64,000 nt of DNA, from the NCBI GenBank assembly GCA_010015745.1, contig ML978159.1:496001-560000 (forward strand), in the 5' to 3' direction. Shown here one piece after another: positions 10,895 to 21,485 of the stretch. A model generated the notes under the pieces. The model did not search any database and was not told the origin of the DNA. It was given only the letters and a program-made list of their open reading frames with translations. The number at the start of each line of letters is the position of its first letter. Positions within the stretch are counted from its first letter, which is position 1. The translations under genes and the position numbers were made by a program. This DNA is from Setomelanomma holmii (taxonomy: Eukaryota; Ascomycota; Dothideomycetes; Pleosporales; Phaeosphaeriaceae).

Positions 10895-11893
10895 ATGTCT
10901 ACGCGGAAACGAAACGAATGGCTCGATGCTGAGGAGAGCGAAGATGACGAAAGAGGCTACGACTCAGAAGAAGAGAGCAAATCGCGCATGCTGCCCTCAG
11001 CAAAGCGACAAAAGCTAGACCACCATATAGACTCAGACGAAGATTACGGTCTGAACGAAGACGAGGAACAAGACGATTTAGACGATGAAGAAGCGGACCA
11101 CTTCGATGAGGACGACGACACACCACTCTCAAAGAACACCGAGCTCGCACGCCTCGAAAAACTCGCGGCAAGCCTCCCCGCAAATCTCAAACTCCAAACC
11201 ACAAAACCCGGCAAACCACTCCCCCTCTCAAAACCAAAGAAAGACAAATCCGGCGTCATATACCTCTCACGCGTCCCACCCTTCATGAAACCCACCGTCC
11301 TCCGCTCCCTCCTCACACCCTACGGTGCCGTCGGGAAAATCTTCCTCACCCCCGAACCCGCAGCGTCGCGAACACAACGCCTCCGAGGCGGCGGTACACG
11401 GCGCAAACTATTCCTCGACGGCTGGGTCGAATTCTTACACAAGCGCGACGCGAAATTCGTCGCGGACAATCTCAACGCGCAGACCATGGGCGGCAAGAAG
11501 CGCGGGCGCTGGCACGACGAGGTGTGGAATATCAAGTACCTGAGTGGCATCAAGTGGAATCACCTCGTTGAAACGATTCAGAATGAGAACGCGGAGCGCG
11601 CGGCGAGATTGAGGGTCGAAATTAGTCGGGGTAAGGTGGAGAACAAGGCGTTCTTGGAGAATCTGGAAATGGGGAGGATGATCCAGGGCATTGAGGCGAA
11701 GAAGAAGGAGAAGGAGGATAGGGTGGGTGGGGAAGAGAGGGTGGATGGTGGGGTGGAGGTGGTGGACAAGGTGGAAGGGAAGAAGGTGAAGAAGCCGAGG
11801 AGAGAGTTTGTGCAGCATGGGGTCACGACGAAGGGGGCGAAGAAGCCAGAGCCGGGGCAGGATATTGGGAGGGTGTTGAGTAGTGTGATGTGA
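10895..11893 (+). CDS. ESF2: Ribosome biogenesis protein ESF2/ABT1 family
   Basis: A single exon of 332 residues. An acidic, lysine-rich N-terminus (EESEDDERGYDSEEES, then DEDEEQDDLDDEE-like runs) precedes an RRM-type domain at about residues 115-225. That domain holds the family-specific blocks GVIYLSRVPPFMKP, LLTPYGAVGKIFLTPE and the long insertion RRKLFLDGWVEF, followed by KYLSGIKWNHL. ESF2 acts in the nucleolus in the small-subunit processome, where it stimulates the helicase Dbp8 and 18S pre-rRNA processing (established for yeast). The tail is basic. It is transcribed away from CWC25 and convergent with SYF2. Confidence 0.9.
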   Translation: MSTRKRNEWLDAEESEDDERGYDSEEESKSRMLPSAKRQKLDHHIDSDEDYGLNEDEEQDDLDDEEADHFDEDDDTPLSKNTELARLEKLAASLPANLKLQTTKPGKPLPLSKPKKDKSGVIYLSRVPPFMKPTVLRSLLTPYGAVGKIFLTPEPAASRTQRLRGGGTRRKLFLDGWVEFLHKRDAKFVADNLNAQTMGGKKRGRWHDEVWNIKYLSGIKWNHLVETIQNENAERAARLRVEISRGKVENKAFLENLEMGRMIQGIEAKKKEKEDRVGGEERVDGGVEVVDKVEGKKVKKPRREFVQHGVTTKGAKKPEPGQDIGRVLSSVM

Positions 11894-12123
11894 GCGGAAA
11901 GTAAGAGTGATACCAGAGATACCAAACATGAGAGTAAGCTTCATAGTGCATTTACATACGCCGTTTGTGGCAGTACGATTCCTTGCAAAGCCTTTTAGCG
12001 TGATCCCAGCCAAAACATCCTCATGACGCCTTCCAATGCCATGTAAAACCAGGGTATATTCACCACCTCCTTCATCTTCTGCCCCCTTCCCTCCTCCCCT
12101 CTTCCAACCATTCTTCCTTCCTC

Positions 12124-12990
12124 CTATATAGCCGTTCCCCTCTCAAAACTCTCCCTAATCTCCGTCGTATACCTATTATAAAACCTCGTTAACTTATCGT
12201 TAAACTGCTTATTCTTCTGATTAATATAAGTAACATCGCCTGCATCCTGCTCATCCCTAATCCCGCGCGCAGCCCTCGCTTTCAGTCTTGCTCTTTCGCC
12301 CTTGTCCAAGTCGTCGACCAGTCTATCAATGGCCTCTTTGCTTGGCTTGTGGTCGTGCGCGTAGCCCTCCTCGGCCGGCGTGTTGATCTGGTTGTTGACG
12401 GGGTTGACGGTGTACAAGTCGCCGTCTGGAGATTCGATAAGTTTGAGCAGGCCGGATTGGACTTGTCGTTGTAACTTTTCTGCTTTTTGCGCTGCATAAT
12501 TATCTAGGTCGACTTTATCCATCTGCTTGATCTGCCGCTTGTACACTTTGTTGGCTTCCTTGGTGTAGTCTGCAAAGGCAACATTGTCTCTGCTGCGTGC
12601 TTTTTTCGCCATGCGTTTGTCCCAGCTTTCACTTTCTTCGACGGTATAGTCCCAGTTGCGCTTGCGCTCGAAGTCAGGATCTTCGGATTTTAGCAGCTTG
12701 TACGCGGCTTTGTCGTGTGCGTCTTGCAGTTTGGAGATTTGGGTGAGGCGCGCGCTGCGGTCTTCGGCGTCGCGGACTTCTTTTTCGGTGGCTTTGCGAC
12801 CAGATTCTTTTTGCGCTTGGAGGGTTTTGAAGCGTGCCATGCGCGCTGCAAGCGCGGCTTTGGGGTCTGTCGATGCGGATTTGGTGGTGTCTGATGTGGT
12901 TTCCGTGGTACCGTTCTCGCCCTGCGGCGGTGACGGCTTCGACTCGGGCATAGCGGCAGTCGTGTCTTGTTTTTCCGTTGTGTCGGCCAT
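12124..12990 (-). CDS. SYF2: Pre-mRNA-splicing factor SYF2
   Basis: A single exon of 288 residues. After a Thr/Ser/Pro-rich leader, the SYF2 domain begins with MARFKTLQAQKESGRKAT. It contains ERKRNWDYTVEESESWDKR, ANKVYKRQIKQM and the C-terminal INQKNKQFNDKLTRFYNRY. SYF2 belongs to the NineTeen-complex-associated proteins of the catalytic spliceosome. It is nuclear by family. It lies convergent with ESF2, separated by only 230 bases, and shares its orientation with KIN17 upstream. Confidence 0.92.
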   Translation of the reverse strand: MADTTEKQDTTAAMPESKPSPPQGENGTTETTSDTTKSASTDPKAALAARMARFKTLQAQKESGRKATEKEVRDAEDRSARLTQISKLQDAHDKAAYKLLKSEDPDFERKRNWDYTVEESESWDKRMAKKARSRDNVAFADYTKEANKVYKRQIKQMDKVDLDNYAAQKAEKLQRQVQSGLLKLIESPDGDLYTVNPVNNQINTPAEEGYAHDHKPSKEAIDRLVDDLDKGERARLKARAARGIRDEQDAGDVTYINQKNKQFNDKLTRFYNRYTTEIRESFERGTAI

Positions 12991-13436
12991 GGTGAGTTGT
13001 GTGAGGTTGGAAAAGATGAGACTCTCGCCTTGCTATGAAATGTTGTCGCTGGTTACGACTGCCAAGTCATTAGCGCCATTTTCAAGTGCAGCCTCGCCCT
13101 CATCTTGAGCATCCTCGTTGGTACACCCAGATTTGCAAAAGCTTGCAGAGTGATCATCTAGAGACTGCATGTACTGGAACATGATTCACCTTCGAGTGTC
13201 GAAACTTCCCTTGACACCATAAGAAAGTAGAGCAAGAGTCACATTCAGACAATTCAGTGTGATCTAGTCTCCACAAAACAGTGTCAGTTGGATGATCTCA
13301 TTTACAATAGTGCATCGCCTTCTACATGATGGACCATATTTCCGATGTATCTAATCAGAATGTCGTATGATAATTCCGCAAGTGGTGTCCCAAACGCCGC
13401 GCTATGCATGATGACATCTCCCTCAGGTTCGAAAGC
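12991..13436. other. SYF2 promoter and KIN17 3' flank
   Basis: 446 bases between KIN17 and SYF2, both read leftward. It should contain the SYF2 promoter. I see no coding frame or clear box. Confidence 0.5.
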
Positions 13437-14321
13437 TTATAGCTTAACCTTCTTGACAGGCTTTGCGTCTGCAGCATCATCCTTCTTCCGCTTGAATATG
13501 CTTTGGCTCTTCATTTGACCAAGGCCAGCTTTGCTCGGTGGGGCTGCCCTGGCTTTCAAACCGAAGCTCAACTTGACGGGCGCTGCCTCAGGTTTAGGCT
13601 CGTCATCAGTGTTCTTCGCTCGGTCTGTGTTCGTATCGTCCACCGGCGAGTCAACTTTCTTCTCTTCTGACGGCAAAGCACCTTCTGCAGGCGGTGTTGT
13701 GTTTTCTTTCTGCGCCATGGTTGCCGCAGCTGCTGCACGTTTGGCTTCAATAGCTTTCTTGGCTTCTGCTTCTTCCTGCGCGCGTTTCGCCATCTTCTTC
13801 AGCATCTTGTCTTCACCAGCGCCGCTTCGCGCTTCCGCCGCCTCCAGCTCGGCAATCTCTTCCTTGCGCTTGACTGCCGCCACACTCGTGTCTCTCCAAG
13901 CGATCATCAGCCCGTCCTTCTCGTCTTCCTTGACATGACATATGCCCTCCCTGCCTAAATGCTTGGTGAACTCCGTCAAGCTGCTCCACTTGGTCGCATT
14001 CATATGGACGTGCTCCTTATCGCGAATGTACTCGTTGTAGAACTTGTTCGCGCTGATCCATTTCTCGCCATGTGCTGTTCGTAGCAAGGACACGAAGTCG
14101 CGCTGGAAGTCGGTGCTGAAGCCGCTGATGTATTTGCGCGGATCCTCACCGACGACCTGCATCTGCCGGACGTGCGACTCAGACTGGACGTGACACTTGA
14201 AGCCGTTCGCATCGCGACACTGCTTTTGACAAATTTCGCACCACCAGCGTAGGCGCTGCAGGCCCTTTGACTTCATCTTGTTGGCGACCCATTTTGTCGT
14301 GCCTGCCTCGGCCTTTCCCAT
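13437..14321 (-). CDS. KIN17: KIN17-like DNA/RNA-binding zinc-finger protein
   Basis: 294 residues from the ATG at 14321; the frame is open for 117 codons further upstream but that part is unlike the family. The start MGKAEAGTTKWVANKMKSKG is typical of KIN17. The C2H2-type finger follows at about residues 26-50 (CEICQKQC...H...H), then the Kin17 middle domain with FSTDFQRDFVSLLR, RDKEHVHMNATKWSSLTEF and HLGREGICHV. After a long basic coiled region the protein ends in a lysine-rich nuclear signal. The KOW/SH3-like C-terminal domains of animal KIN17 are absent, as in many fungal versions. The family is linked to pre-mRNA processing and DNA-damage responses. Confidence 0.85.
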   Translation of the reverse strand: MGKAEAGTTKWVANKMKSKGLQRLRWWCEICQKQCRDANGFKCHVQSESHVRQMQVVGEDPRKYISGFSTDFQRDFVSLLRTAHGEKWISANKFYNEYIRDKEHVHMNATKWSSLTEFTKHLGREGICHVKEDEKDGLMIAWRDTSVAAVKRKEEIAELEAAEARSGAGEDKMLKKMAKRAQEEAEAKKAIEAKRAAAAATMAQKENTTPPAEGALPSEEKKVDSPVDDTNTDRAKNTDDEPKPEAAPVKLSFGLKARAAPPSKAGLGQMKSQSIFKRKKDDAADAKPVKKVKL

Positions 14322-14935
14322 GATCGCGGTTGAGCGCTGGCTCAGACAAGTAGTTGAGAAATGCGGCTGGTACAATAGGTTGTAAAGGCTGCGCGGAGGA
14401 GGGCCAAGGCACGGTTGCGGGAGTGTTGAAGGTGAAAGTTGAAGTTCGGAAGTCGTAGGGCTGAGTAATTGGTACCCGCCACCGGTCGGCCGGCCTCGGC
14501 GGGACCTTCTGCCGAAAGCACTTGCATGGGTCTGCATTACGTGCGACGCGGCCATAATCAACACTTCGCAACAAACCTGCCCGATGCAGAAGGTAGCCTG
14601 GCATGGGTACCCCACCAATCGCGATGCGCAGGTTCTGGTTCGGCGGCGAACTCTACGATAGATATCCCACACGATTCCAACTCACCTGCAGTACCTGCCA
14701 AATAGACATGGTGACTTGAAACAAATTGAACAACGATCGTCAGTAGCACTTGAAACAACGTCTTTCCAAACGTGGGATGCTCCTGGACCATCGTTCATCT
14801 TCAGCTGCTATCATGCTTCGTCTTCGATGATTCCCCTTTGCCTGCGTCGATGGAAGCCCAACATGAATTATTCTGCCGCAAGTGGCTTGTGGCGAAACAG
14901 ATCCCTGCGACACTGGGAGAGCATCCAGGCAGACA
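14322..14935. other. KIN17 promoter region and HET pseudogene 3' flank
   Basis: No gene is supported. The open frame continuous with KIN17 is most likely its 5' leader. Confidence 0.5.
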
Positions 14936-17155
14936 CTACAAAAGCACGATTGATCTAGGCTCCGGAAAGTCGGTTGCTAGCAGGACATCTTCTGCTTTCG
15001 ACATACACTCCTCCGATACAATCACGAGGCCAACCCTCGTATACTCCGTCCGTTTCGTATCAACCGCCTGGATAGCAAGACCACAATATGGGGTGATCAT
15101 CAGCACTTTGCAAGCACTGTCGTTATACTCGTCGCTTTCAAGGATGGCCCGGTCGCGCGGAGCTACAAAGTCGGCTGGGAAGTCAAAGGTGACTTCGGCT
15201 TCAAATCTTGTGTCCGTTCTGGAGGACAAGTAAGCAGTCAGCGCCATGTTCCATGCTTACTAGCCACCTCGTTATACATGTGATCGACGCTCTGATACGT
15301 GCAAACCCACTTTTCAGCTCCCCATGCGGGTTCGCCAAGTCTAGTGGAACGAACAGACATTCCTCTAGTGTAGCGCATAAGCTGTCAGACACCGTGTATA
15401 TAGTATATCCGACCATGCCGTCTACCGAGGCAAACGAGCAAGAAGGAGCTCTCCATTGTTCGACTTTCTGAGGATTCTTGTGATATCGCCTCGACATGGC
15501 ATGGTGTTCGACACTCCACAAAAGCGAAAAAAGAAAGTGCAATTTCCAGTGTCCTGCATAACAAACATCGCCCACTAGAGAACGCAGGGAATTTACCGGA
15601 ACATTTTGTGAGTGAGCGGCCCGTGTAACTCGTAATTGCACCATACCATCCGTGACACGGTCTTCGACCTTCAATGTCACCATATTGTATCAGGAGACCT
15701 TAGGCAAGAGCAGCGATGGTTGCTCCTTGGTTGATTTCACAGTATCCATTATCGCGTGCTGTCAATTGATAACAGGTCCACATCGTCTGCGAATTCCTGA
15801 ATGACAGCGTGCGCCGAGACAATATACGTTCCTGGAATGCCCAACCGCGTTCTTGGAGCGGCTCATTCTAGTCCTCGATTAGTGAAATGTCAGCTGTGCA
15901 CTATTTCAGAACGTAGATTATACCTTGAAGTTGTCCGCCTGGTCCCATGCATCTTGCCCCTTCGAATCATAACAGCAATATAAGTCGAAGGGGTCTGCGC
16001 CATTCTCGATGGTTACGCGGTGCCACAGCGCTCGCGCGCGTGGATGAAGGAACCCTTCGTTGCAGTGAGCGGCACAGTCGGCAGCGAGACAAAGTGCTGC
16101 AGACGAATATATCTCAACCATTTGCGCGGATTCGCGCGTCCAGTCTGCTCTGCGATCTTGCACAATGCATAAGCAATTTATCTAAATGTATCTAAATTCC
16201 AAGAATCGGGCAACCATGATGGCGTCTTGCAGCGTTTTGGACAATTGATCAAATGCGATCCCTCGCTTATGATGCTCAAGGTTGGATGCTGTCGTTGTGT
16301 ACGGCAAGCTCGATCTCCAACAGTAACTCAGGGTCATATAAGCTCCGACGTCTCCCGTTTGTGTCTCCACTAGCTTGCAGGTGCTGCCCGAGAAAAGCTG
16401 GTGCCATACCTCTTCCTGACAAGCTACAGAAGTTAATGACTCACAGTCGGGGAGAGTGTTTAGATCTACTATGTGGGTTGGGTGTGGAACCTGTTCTAGT
16501 GAATTAGGGGTGTACTGTGCGTGCTCCAGATCGCAGTCTTCTAGCCACGCTCTCATGTTCCGAAGGGCCACGCAGTTGAGTGGATTTGTGGACAACACGT
16601 GTAAATCAAATATATTGGCGACTGGGCTTCCTTCACAGAATGTTAGTATTGAAGTCGCAAACCGAATGTGCACTACATACCCCGAGAGACTCGGATGCGA
16701 ACACGACTCCGTGGTGAGCAACAGGTATCCGGTATAGTGTGGCTTCCCAGGAAGCACGTAAGCCCCGTAAACAAATCCTCGACACTGGACGAAAGACTGA
16801 GCCATATGTACTGGCTAGCATCCTCTAATGCTTTGGCCTTCTCCGAGAAGTCTTTGTCGCTGATCGCCGATAACATCATGTTGCAAAGGAAACATTGTAT
16901 GGCGGACTCCTGGACCTCGATAACACTCTTGTGCTTGAAGTATGGAAATACACCGTTCTGTGGACGGAAAGGTGTGTTTTCGAACCGGAGCCATGATACC
17001 CCTATGACAGCTGATCTTCTCTCGACTGAGATATACTCGGCCATGTGAACCTCCACATGTTGAGGATCATCGTGGATCAGTGTTTCGAGATCATGCTTGA
17101 CTGCTTCGGTAACGGCGAGAAAAGGTATCGACTGGCAGGTAGAGCACAACGTCAT
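14936..17155 (-). pseudogene. Heterokaryon-incompatibility (HET) domain pseudogene
   Basis: Pieces of one HET protein run leftward in changing frames. The start at 17155 (MTLCSTCQSIPF) is typical of the family. A middle piece at 16805-15918 carries YMTLSYCWRSS, the SKTLQDAI and LEFRYI segments, then LCIVQDRRADWTRESAQM and YSSAALCLAA. After a plausible intron (about 15868-15918), EPLQERGWAFQERILSRRTL follows. The later pieces hold APSCSFASVDG and a C-terminal MITPYCGLAIQAVD. Lesions: TAG at 16182-16184 where Trp is expected in YI-W-I, TAA at 15700-15702, and frame changes near 16.7-16.8, 15.5-15.6 and 15.2 kb. The glycine usual after YCW is Arg. HET proteins trigger cell death on fusion of unlike hyphae; this copy should be inactive. 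Confidence 0.85.
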
Positions 17156-17752
17156 ATTTCGTGCTTGCCGCTTACTGTACTTGACTTAGGCTGATGCTGC
17201 GCGCCTGCAAGCGGCTAACTGGACAAGTGCTTGATGGCAGCTCGCTGAGTTGTTGATCATTGCCAAGCGGTGTTTCATGAATGCTAGATTTGAGGTGACA
17301 TGATAAAAAGGTGAGGACTGTGTAGCCTGCGCCTCAGCGTATTTCGGCGCGCTGGGGGATCAGTAAGTATTAAAGGTCATGAGCTCGTCGATAGGAAAAT
17401 GTGAAGCTATTTTGTGAATGAAGTGATCGGATGATAGTGTGGCTGGTTGAGGACAGTGGCTGTGATCTGATTGTGGGCTCGGTCGTACCGGAAATAAGCC
17501 TCGCAACGACTGATGAAGGCGGGGAAAGCTGGGGAAAGCGCGGCCTGCGTCCCAACGTCATTTGCTGACTCGGAGTGCTCCAAACAACCTCGGTGCATCC
17601 AAGCTACCCCATCTTAAGCTGCTAGAGTAACATGGAGTTTCTCACTTGCGTTGCTTCGTCTTACTGGAGGTTCTTCGTAGTCGTTTGCAGTGGAGTTGGT
17701 GGACGCGTCGATCTCGTCTTTCACTCCATCTCGAGCCAAACCATCTGCTAGC
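17156..17752. other. Intergenic region before the acyl-CoA synthetase gene
   Basis: This should hold the old HET promoter and the promoter and leader of the synthetase gene. No gene is supported. Confidence 0.5.
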
Positions 17753-19803
17753 ATGGCGTGTGAGTATGCCCTCAGAGTGGGAAGTCATCATGAAGAAAGG
17801 AGGTTTCGCTGACACTGACGAGTCCCAATACTTGCTGGAGCAGCTGGCGCCTCTGCTCTCGCCGCCTACCTGAACGCCAAATTCCATATATCGCACGACC
17901 TGAAGAACGCTCGCGGCGGTCTGGCACCTTCCCCAGAAGTGGTAGACTTCATCACCGACCGAGCGATGCGGAAGCGCGTGTTGACCTATCACGTCCTCGA
18001 AGACCATGCACTTCGCAATCAGCCGCATGCGCCATTCCTGATCTTTGAAGGCAAAACATGGACATATCGGGATTTCTTCGATTGCATAATACGCGTGGGA
18101 AATTGGTTGATGAACGATCTTGGCGTTGGTGTGCAAGAAGTCGTAGCTATCGATGGCGGAAACAGCCCAGAGTACCTGATGCTTTGGTTCGCCTTGGACG
18201 CGATAGGAGCTATCACGAGCTTTGTCAATTGGAACTTGACAGGAGATGGATTAGTACACTGTGCAAAGGTAAGGTACCAAGTAATGGGCAATTTGAGTTA
18301 ATAGTGAGGGCTAACTGAGCATAGCTCTGCGACACGAAACACCTGATCACCGATGTGGACGTCAAGCACAATGTCGAGCCATGTCGTAAAGATATTGAGG
18401 ATCTCGGGATTAGGATCCAATATTACGACCCCTCCTTCATGGCTTCATTGACCGATACTACACCCATTCCAGAGACTCGTCGCGAGTCAATCACCGTAGA
18501 AACTGTACGTGGTCTCATATATACCTCCGGTACCACTGGACTGCCAAAAGCAGTGTCTATGGGCACAGGTCGCGAGCTGGTCACAGGCTATACTGTCGCA
18601 AAATACCTCGAGTTGAAGCCAGGATCTATCATGTATACATGCATGCCGCTTTATCACGGTGCTGCCCATGGTCTGTGTGTAACACCGTGCGTACATGCGG
18701 GCGCCACTATTGCACTAGGCCGGAAATTCTCGCATAGGACATTTTGGCCTGAAGTTGCAGCATCGGAGGCAAATATTATCCAGTACGTTGGTGAGCTATG
18801 TCGATACCTCCTGAATGGTCCAACGAATCCCTTTGAGCGTAAACACAAAGCTAAAATGGCTTGGGGCAACGGCATGCGGCCGGACGTGTGGGAGCCGTTC
18901 CGTCAGCGATTTGGTATTCCTGTCATCAACGAACTGTACGCAGCTACTGATGGCCTTGGTGCAACCTTCAACAAGAACGCAGGGCCCTTTACTGCACATA
19001 CTATTGGGCTTCGTGGACTCATCTGGAATTGGCGATTCAATGAACACGAAGTGCGCGTGAGGATGGATGTGGACACTGAGGACATAATGCGAGACGAGAA
19101 TGGTTTTGCAATACGGTGTGGTGTCAACGAGCCTGGGCAGGTGTTACATCGTCTGACTCCAGAGACATTACCAAGCGTGCCAGGGTACTACAATAACGAC
19201 TCTGCAACGGAGAAGAGACGGATATGCGATGTCTTCGAGAAGGGTGACATGTAAGATTTACAAACTTAGGTACTGAGCGTCGTGACTAATAATGACAGGT
19301 GGTTCAAGTCGGGCGACATGATGCGACAAGATTCTGACGGCCGCGTGTTCTTCGTCGATCGTCTCGGTGACACATTTCGCTGGAAGTCCGAGAACGTCTC
19401 CACCAACGAAGTCGCCGACATGATTGGCAAATATCCTCAGATCGCCGAAACAAACGTCTACGGTGTCTCAGTACCAGGCTACGACGGTCGCGCTGGTGCT
19501 GCCTCTATCGTTATGGCCGACGGCGTCACAGAGTCATCCTTCGACTTCAAAGGCCTGGCAGCACACGGGAGAGCGGTGTTACCCGGATATGCTGTGCCAT
19601 TATTCTTGAGAGTTACGCCTGCACTAGAATACACCGGGACCCTGAAGATCCAAAAGGGAAGATTGAAGCGCGAAGGTATGGATCCAGATCTTGTGACCGG
19701 ACAGGACAAGATTTATTGGTTGCCGCCGACATCGGATCGATACCTGCCATTTGAGAGGAAGGACTGGGAAGGAATAAAGAGCAAGAGCGTCAGGTTGACA
19801 TGA
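17753..19803 (+). CDS. FAT1/FATP-type very-long-chain acyl-CoA synthetase
   Basis: Four exons: 17753-17759 (only seven bases, ATGGCGT), 17823-18268, 18325-19250 and 19299-19803, giving 627 residues with frame kept at every junction. Splicing the seven-base exon gives a hydrophobic N-terminus (MAFPILAGAAGASALAAY), as expected for a membrane-tethered FATP. The AMP-binding motif YTSGTTGLPKAV starts near residue 217. The FATP/VLACS signature GDTFRWKSENVST lies near residue 480 and is followed by the VYGVSVPGYDGRAG block. The C-terminus has the ATP-dependent ligase lysine context (TGTLKIQKGRLK). The enzyme should activate long or very long fatty acids to CoA esters at a membrane (plasma membrane, ER or peroxisome). 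The gene looks intact. Confidence 0.9.
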
Positions 19804-20315
19804 ACGCAGAAGAAGACTTAGAGCGATAGCAATCAGAACCGCAGCTTACATGTCGTGAGATGTCATAATCCAATCCCAACGTCAATGCATTTCGAAACAC
19901 TTCCCAACAGGCAACTTTCAGCATCACCATCGATTACGGCGAAACTCTCAGCCCACTTTCGTACCCCTGCGACTCTATGTGACCAATCAATTGAGCGACG
20001 AGGTTTGTGGCGCAATCGGGCAAGTCCTGTGGAAGTGTGGATCACGGGAGGTTGCACAGAACGCATGGGAGTTTTACTAAACTACCTAATTAGGTAGGTT
20101 TCATGGAAGCGTGGATCACGGCGACATCGCACTGATTGCGGGCGAACGAACAGCATGCATAGGGATTTTACCAAACTACCCAATGAGGTAAGTTTGGCGC
20201 AAAGTGTCGAAAACCCTGGAGTCTTACTGCTCGCTTGGGGCGTTACCGCGGAATTTTGCGGCGTTGACTTCGGGACTATTGGGCTCGTTCGTATCGTGGA
20301 CTAGTACATTTCGTC
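19804..20315. other. Intergenic region with a decayed tandem repeat
   Basis: No gene. It contains an imperfect direct repeat of about 80 bases (separate entry) with a perfect palindrome in the first copy. Confidence 0.6.
20036..20195. repeat. Imperfect direct repeat with palindromic core
   Basis: Two copies of a unit begin GTGGATCACGG (about 20036 and 20112) and end in a matching 31-base block (about 20071-20101 and 20165-20195) reading TTTTAC-AAACTACC-AAT-AGGTA-GTTT. The first copy contains the perfect 14-bp palindrome TACCTAATTAGGTA at 20083-20096. The second has the decayed form TACCCAATGAGGTA at 20177-20190. Differences are mostly transitions. Confidence 0.6.
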
Positions 20316-21192
20316 ATGTCGCGCCCGATTCGAAGAAGCTTTGCAGCCCTTAATGCAAAGTCCTTCGTCCGACCTTCTCTCAGGCCTGGTAATTTGGTCG
20401 ACTGCACGAATGGTCTCAGCCTTGCACGCCCACACACTCCTCGAAGACTTGCACCCGGACTATATCACGAATACATTCATGGCAGCGGGCCATATGGCGA
20501 AAACGTATCGTGTTTGCGCTATTCCGCGCATTGGGGCTTTCTGATCTATCGCTGCGACTACCGCTTGGACGAAGCCTGGAAAACTTTCATGGACGAGTGG
20601 TCGCGCAGGGTGAAGTCGTACTTGCTCGAGCAGTACGAGGATCCCGAGCTTGTGGGAAGGTTGCTCTTCACGGTCAAAGACGACCGAACGTCTCTAAACA
20701 ACACGAGCGTTGAAGATGTCCATAAGCAATGCTCGGAGTGGGTTCGGTCGGACGAGGCTCATGCTGAGCGGAAAGCTGCCGGATACGGACACATATCGTT
20801 TCCAAGATATGACTTTTGCGTCCACGTAGATGCGCAAGCATTAGATAGATGTCTCTAATGGTTCGCACATACGAAAGACGAGACCGACGCGTGGCCGCTC
20901 CTGCTTACCCAGCCAGACCAACGCGATTGGCAAGGCTGCGCATGTCACCATCATTCGCGTGGACAAGCCAATGGTCGTCAAACCCGATCTCACCCTAGAC
21001 CTGAGTGGTGGCTATGTCGAAGGTGAAGAAGTGTATAAGGAAGATGAGGAAGATAAGGGACCTATTTCCATTAAGGTGCATCTGCCATACGTTCTGCCAG
21101 ACGTGTACACAGAAATGTTCTCGAATGACGATATGGCCAGGTGGACGTGGGGATTCTCTTGCGATGATGACGACGAAGTCTACGAGATTTGA
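20316..21192 (+). pseudogene. Degenerate fungal hypothetical gene
   Basis: The frame from 20316 gives 180 residues. They contain HWGFLIYRCDYRLDEAWKTFMDEW, split around a Y-x-x-D-E-A-W core, and a YEDPELVGRLLFTVKDD block. Both occur in a large family of uncharacterised Pezizomycotina proteins as far as I recall. The frame stops at TAA 20856-20858, but coding character resumes: KAAHVTIIRVDKPMVVKPD and an acidic stretch ending at TGA 21190-21192 lie in another frame. I found no intron that joins the two in frame, so a nonsense codon plus a frame change is the simplest reading. An alternative is a truncated functional 180-residue protein. No function is known. Confidence 0.5.
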
Positions 21193-21485
21193 GGTATCAC
21201 GGTAGATTACTTCCTGGAGAACTCGGGTGTAGGGCTGGAGAAGTCCAAGGTGCACCAGTTCTATTTCAAGTTCTACCAGAGTCTAAGGAGTGGATGTCTA
21301 TACACCAACCTGGGCGCAGCCAAGAGGGTATGTACGAAAACAAAATATATCCTTTGCCACACAGCGCCTCCTACCGAACAAGCGACGTCTCTATAGCAGC
21401 TACATGGCACATCTCGGTCGCGAGCCGACATGTTACCGCAGCTACCACCAGATCAACCTTCTCTTTAGACAATCGTATCGACAGC

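Noticed and set aside
13437..14672. 411-residue start for KIN17 at 14672
   Set aside because: The first 117 residues are unlike any KIN17 N-terminus; the family start MGKAEAG is at 14321.
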